From an uncultured Slackia sp. (GTDB lineage: Bacteria; Actinomycetota; Coriobacteriia; Coriobacteriales; Eggerthellaceae): 7,025 nucleotides of DNA. The translations under genes were made by a program, and so were the position numbers. The notes below the pieces were generated by a model that was given only the letters and a program-made list of their open reading frames with translations, searched no databases and was not told the DNA's origin. The stretch spans positions 1-7,025 of the forward strand of contig USEQ01000065.1 of assembly GCA_900553655.1 (NCBI GenBank), in the 5' to 3' direction. Each line of letters opens with the position of its first letter. The first letter of the stretch is position 1. Shown one piece after another: positions 6,951-7,025 of the stretch.

Positions 6951-7025
6951 ATGGGCACCTGCTCTTATGCAACTTCAGCACCATTGACCGCAAAACGCAT
7001 CATTCGAGCCGCTCTCGTTGCGCTT
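6951..7025 (+). CDS. Start of a downstream gene, probably the ABC transporter permease, cut by window edge
   Basis: Twenty-five codons run open from ATG at 6951 to the edge. AGAAAGG ends 10 nt upstream, a slightly long but usable ribosome spacing. The visible peptide has a polar start, then K-R-I-I-R and A-A-L-V-A-L, which looks like a positive patch leading into a first membrane helix. Position and direction after a solute-binding protein gene suggest the permease of the same importer. Too little is visible for a family assignment. Confidence 0.5.
   Translation, partial: MGTCSYATSAPLTAKRIIRAALVAL

Overview
The window looks like a chromosomal segment from a Coriobacteriia (Eggerthellaceae-like) gut actinobacterium. 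The signs are moderately GC-rich coding sequence, an actinobacterial-type GroEL (T-N-D-G-V at the ATP site, Gly/Met tail), and a Tat-exported molybdopterin oxidoreductase of the kind greatly expanded in that family. The assignment is inferred from protein style, not from a database match.

Layout. Positions 1-2875 hold a leftward two-gene unit. An unrecognised 263-residue protein with a winged-helix-like C-terminus is followed after 32 bases by a large Tat-signal, [4Fe-4S], molybdopterin oxidoreductase that runs off the left edge. The oxidoreductase is open to the edge and is shadowed by many spurious small ORFs. Positions 2876-3197 are non-coding and carry two related short dyads. Positions 3198-5401 are the leftward groES-groEL heat-shock operon, complete with a promoter candidate, a CIRCE (HrcA) operator, a structured intercistronic gap and a strong UUCG-loop terminator.

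Positions 5402-5983 form a divergent regulatory region: a featureless stretch, then an AT-rich block with a sigma70-type promoter candidate and several inverted repeats in a leader of about 220 nt. Positions 5984-6802 encode a lipoprotein amino-acid-type ABC solute-binding protein. It is followed by two overlapping, mutually exclusive GC-rich hairpins and the first 25 codons of another gene, probably the transporter permease.

How the genes relate: the chaperonin operon is housekeeping stress machinery under HrcA. The oxidoreductase pair is probably a respiratory or substrate-reduction module with its own regulator or accessory factor. The right-hand genes look like a nutrient-uptake operon. 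The least explained items are the winged-helix-like partner of the oxidoreductase and the inverted-repeat architecture around the solute-binding protein gene. No CRISPR array, tRNA, rRNA, insertion sequence or phage gene was seen.
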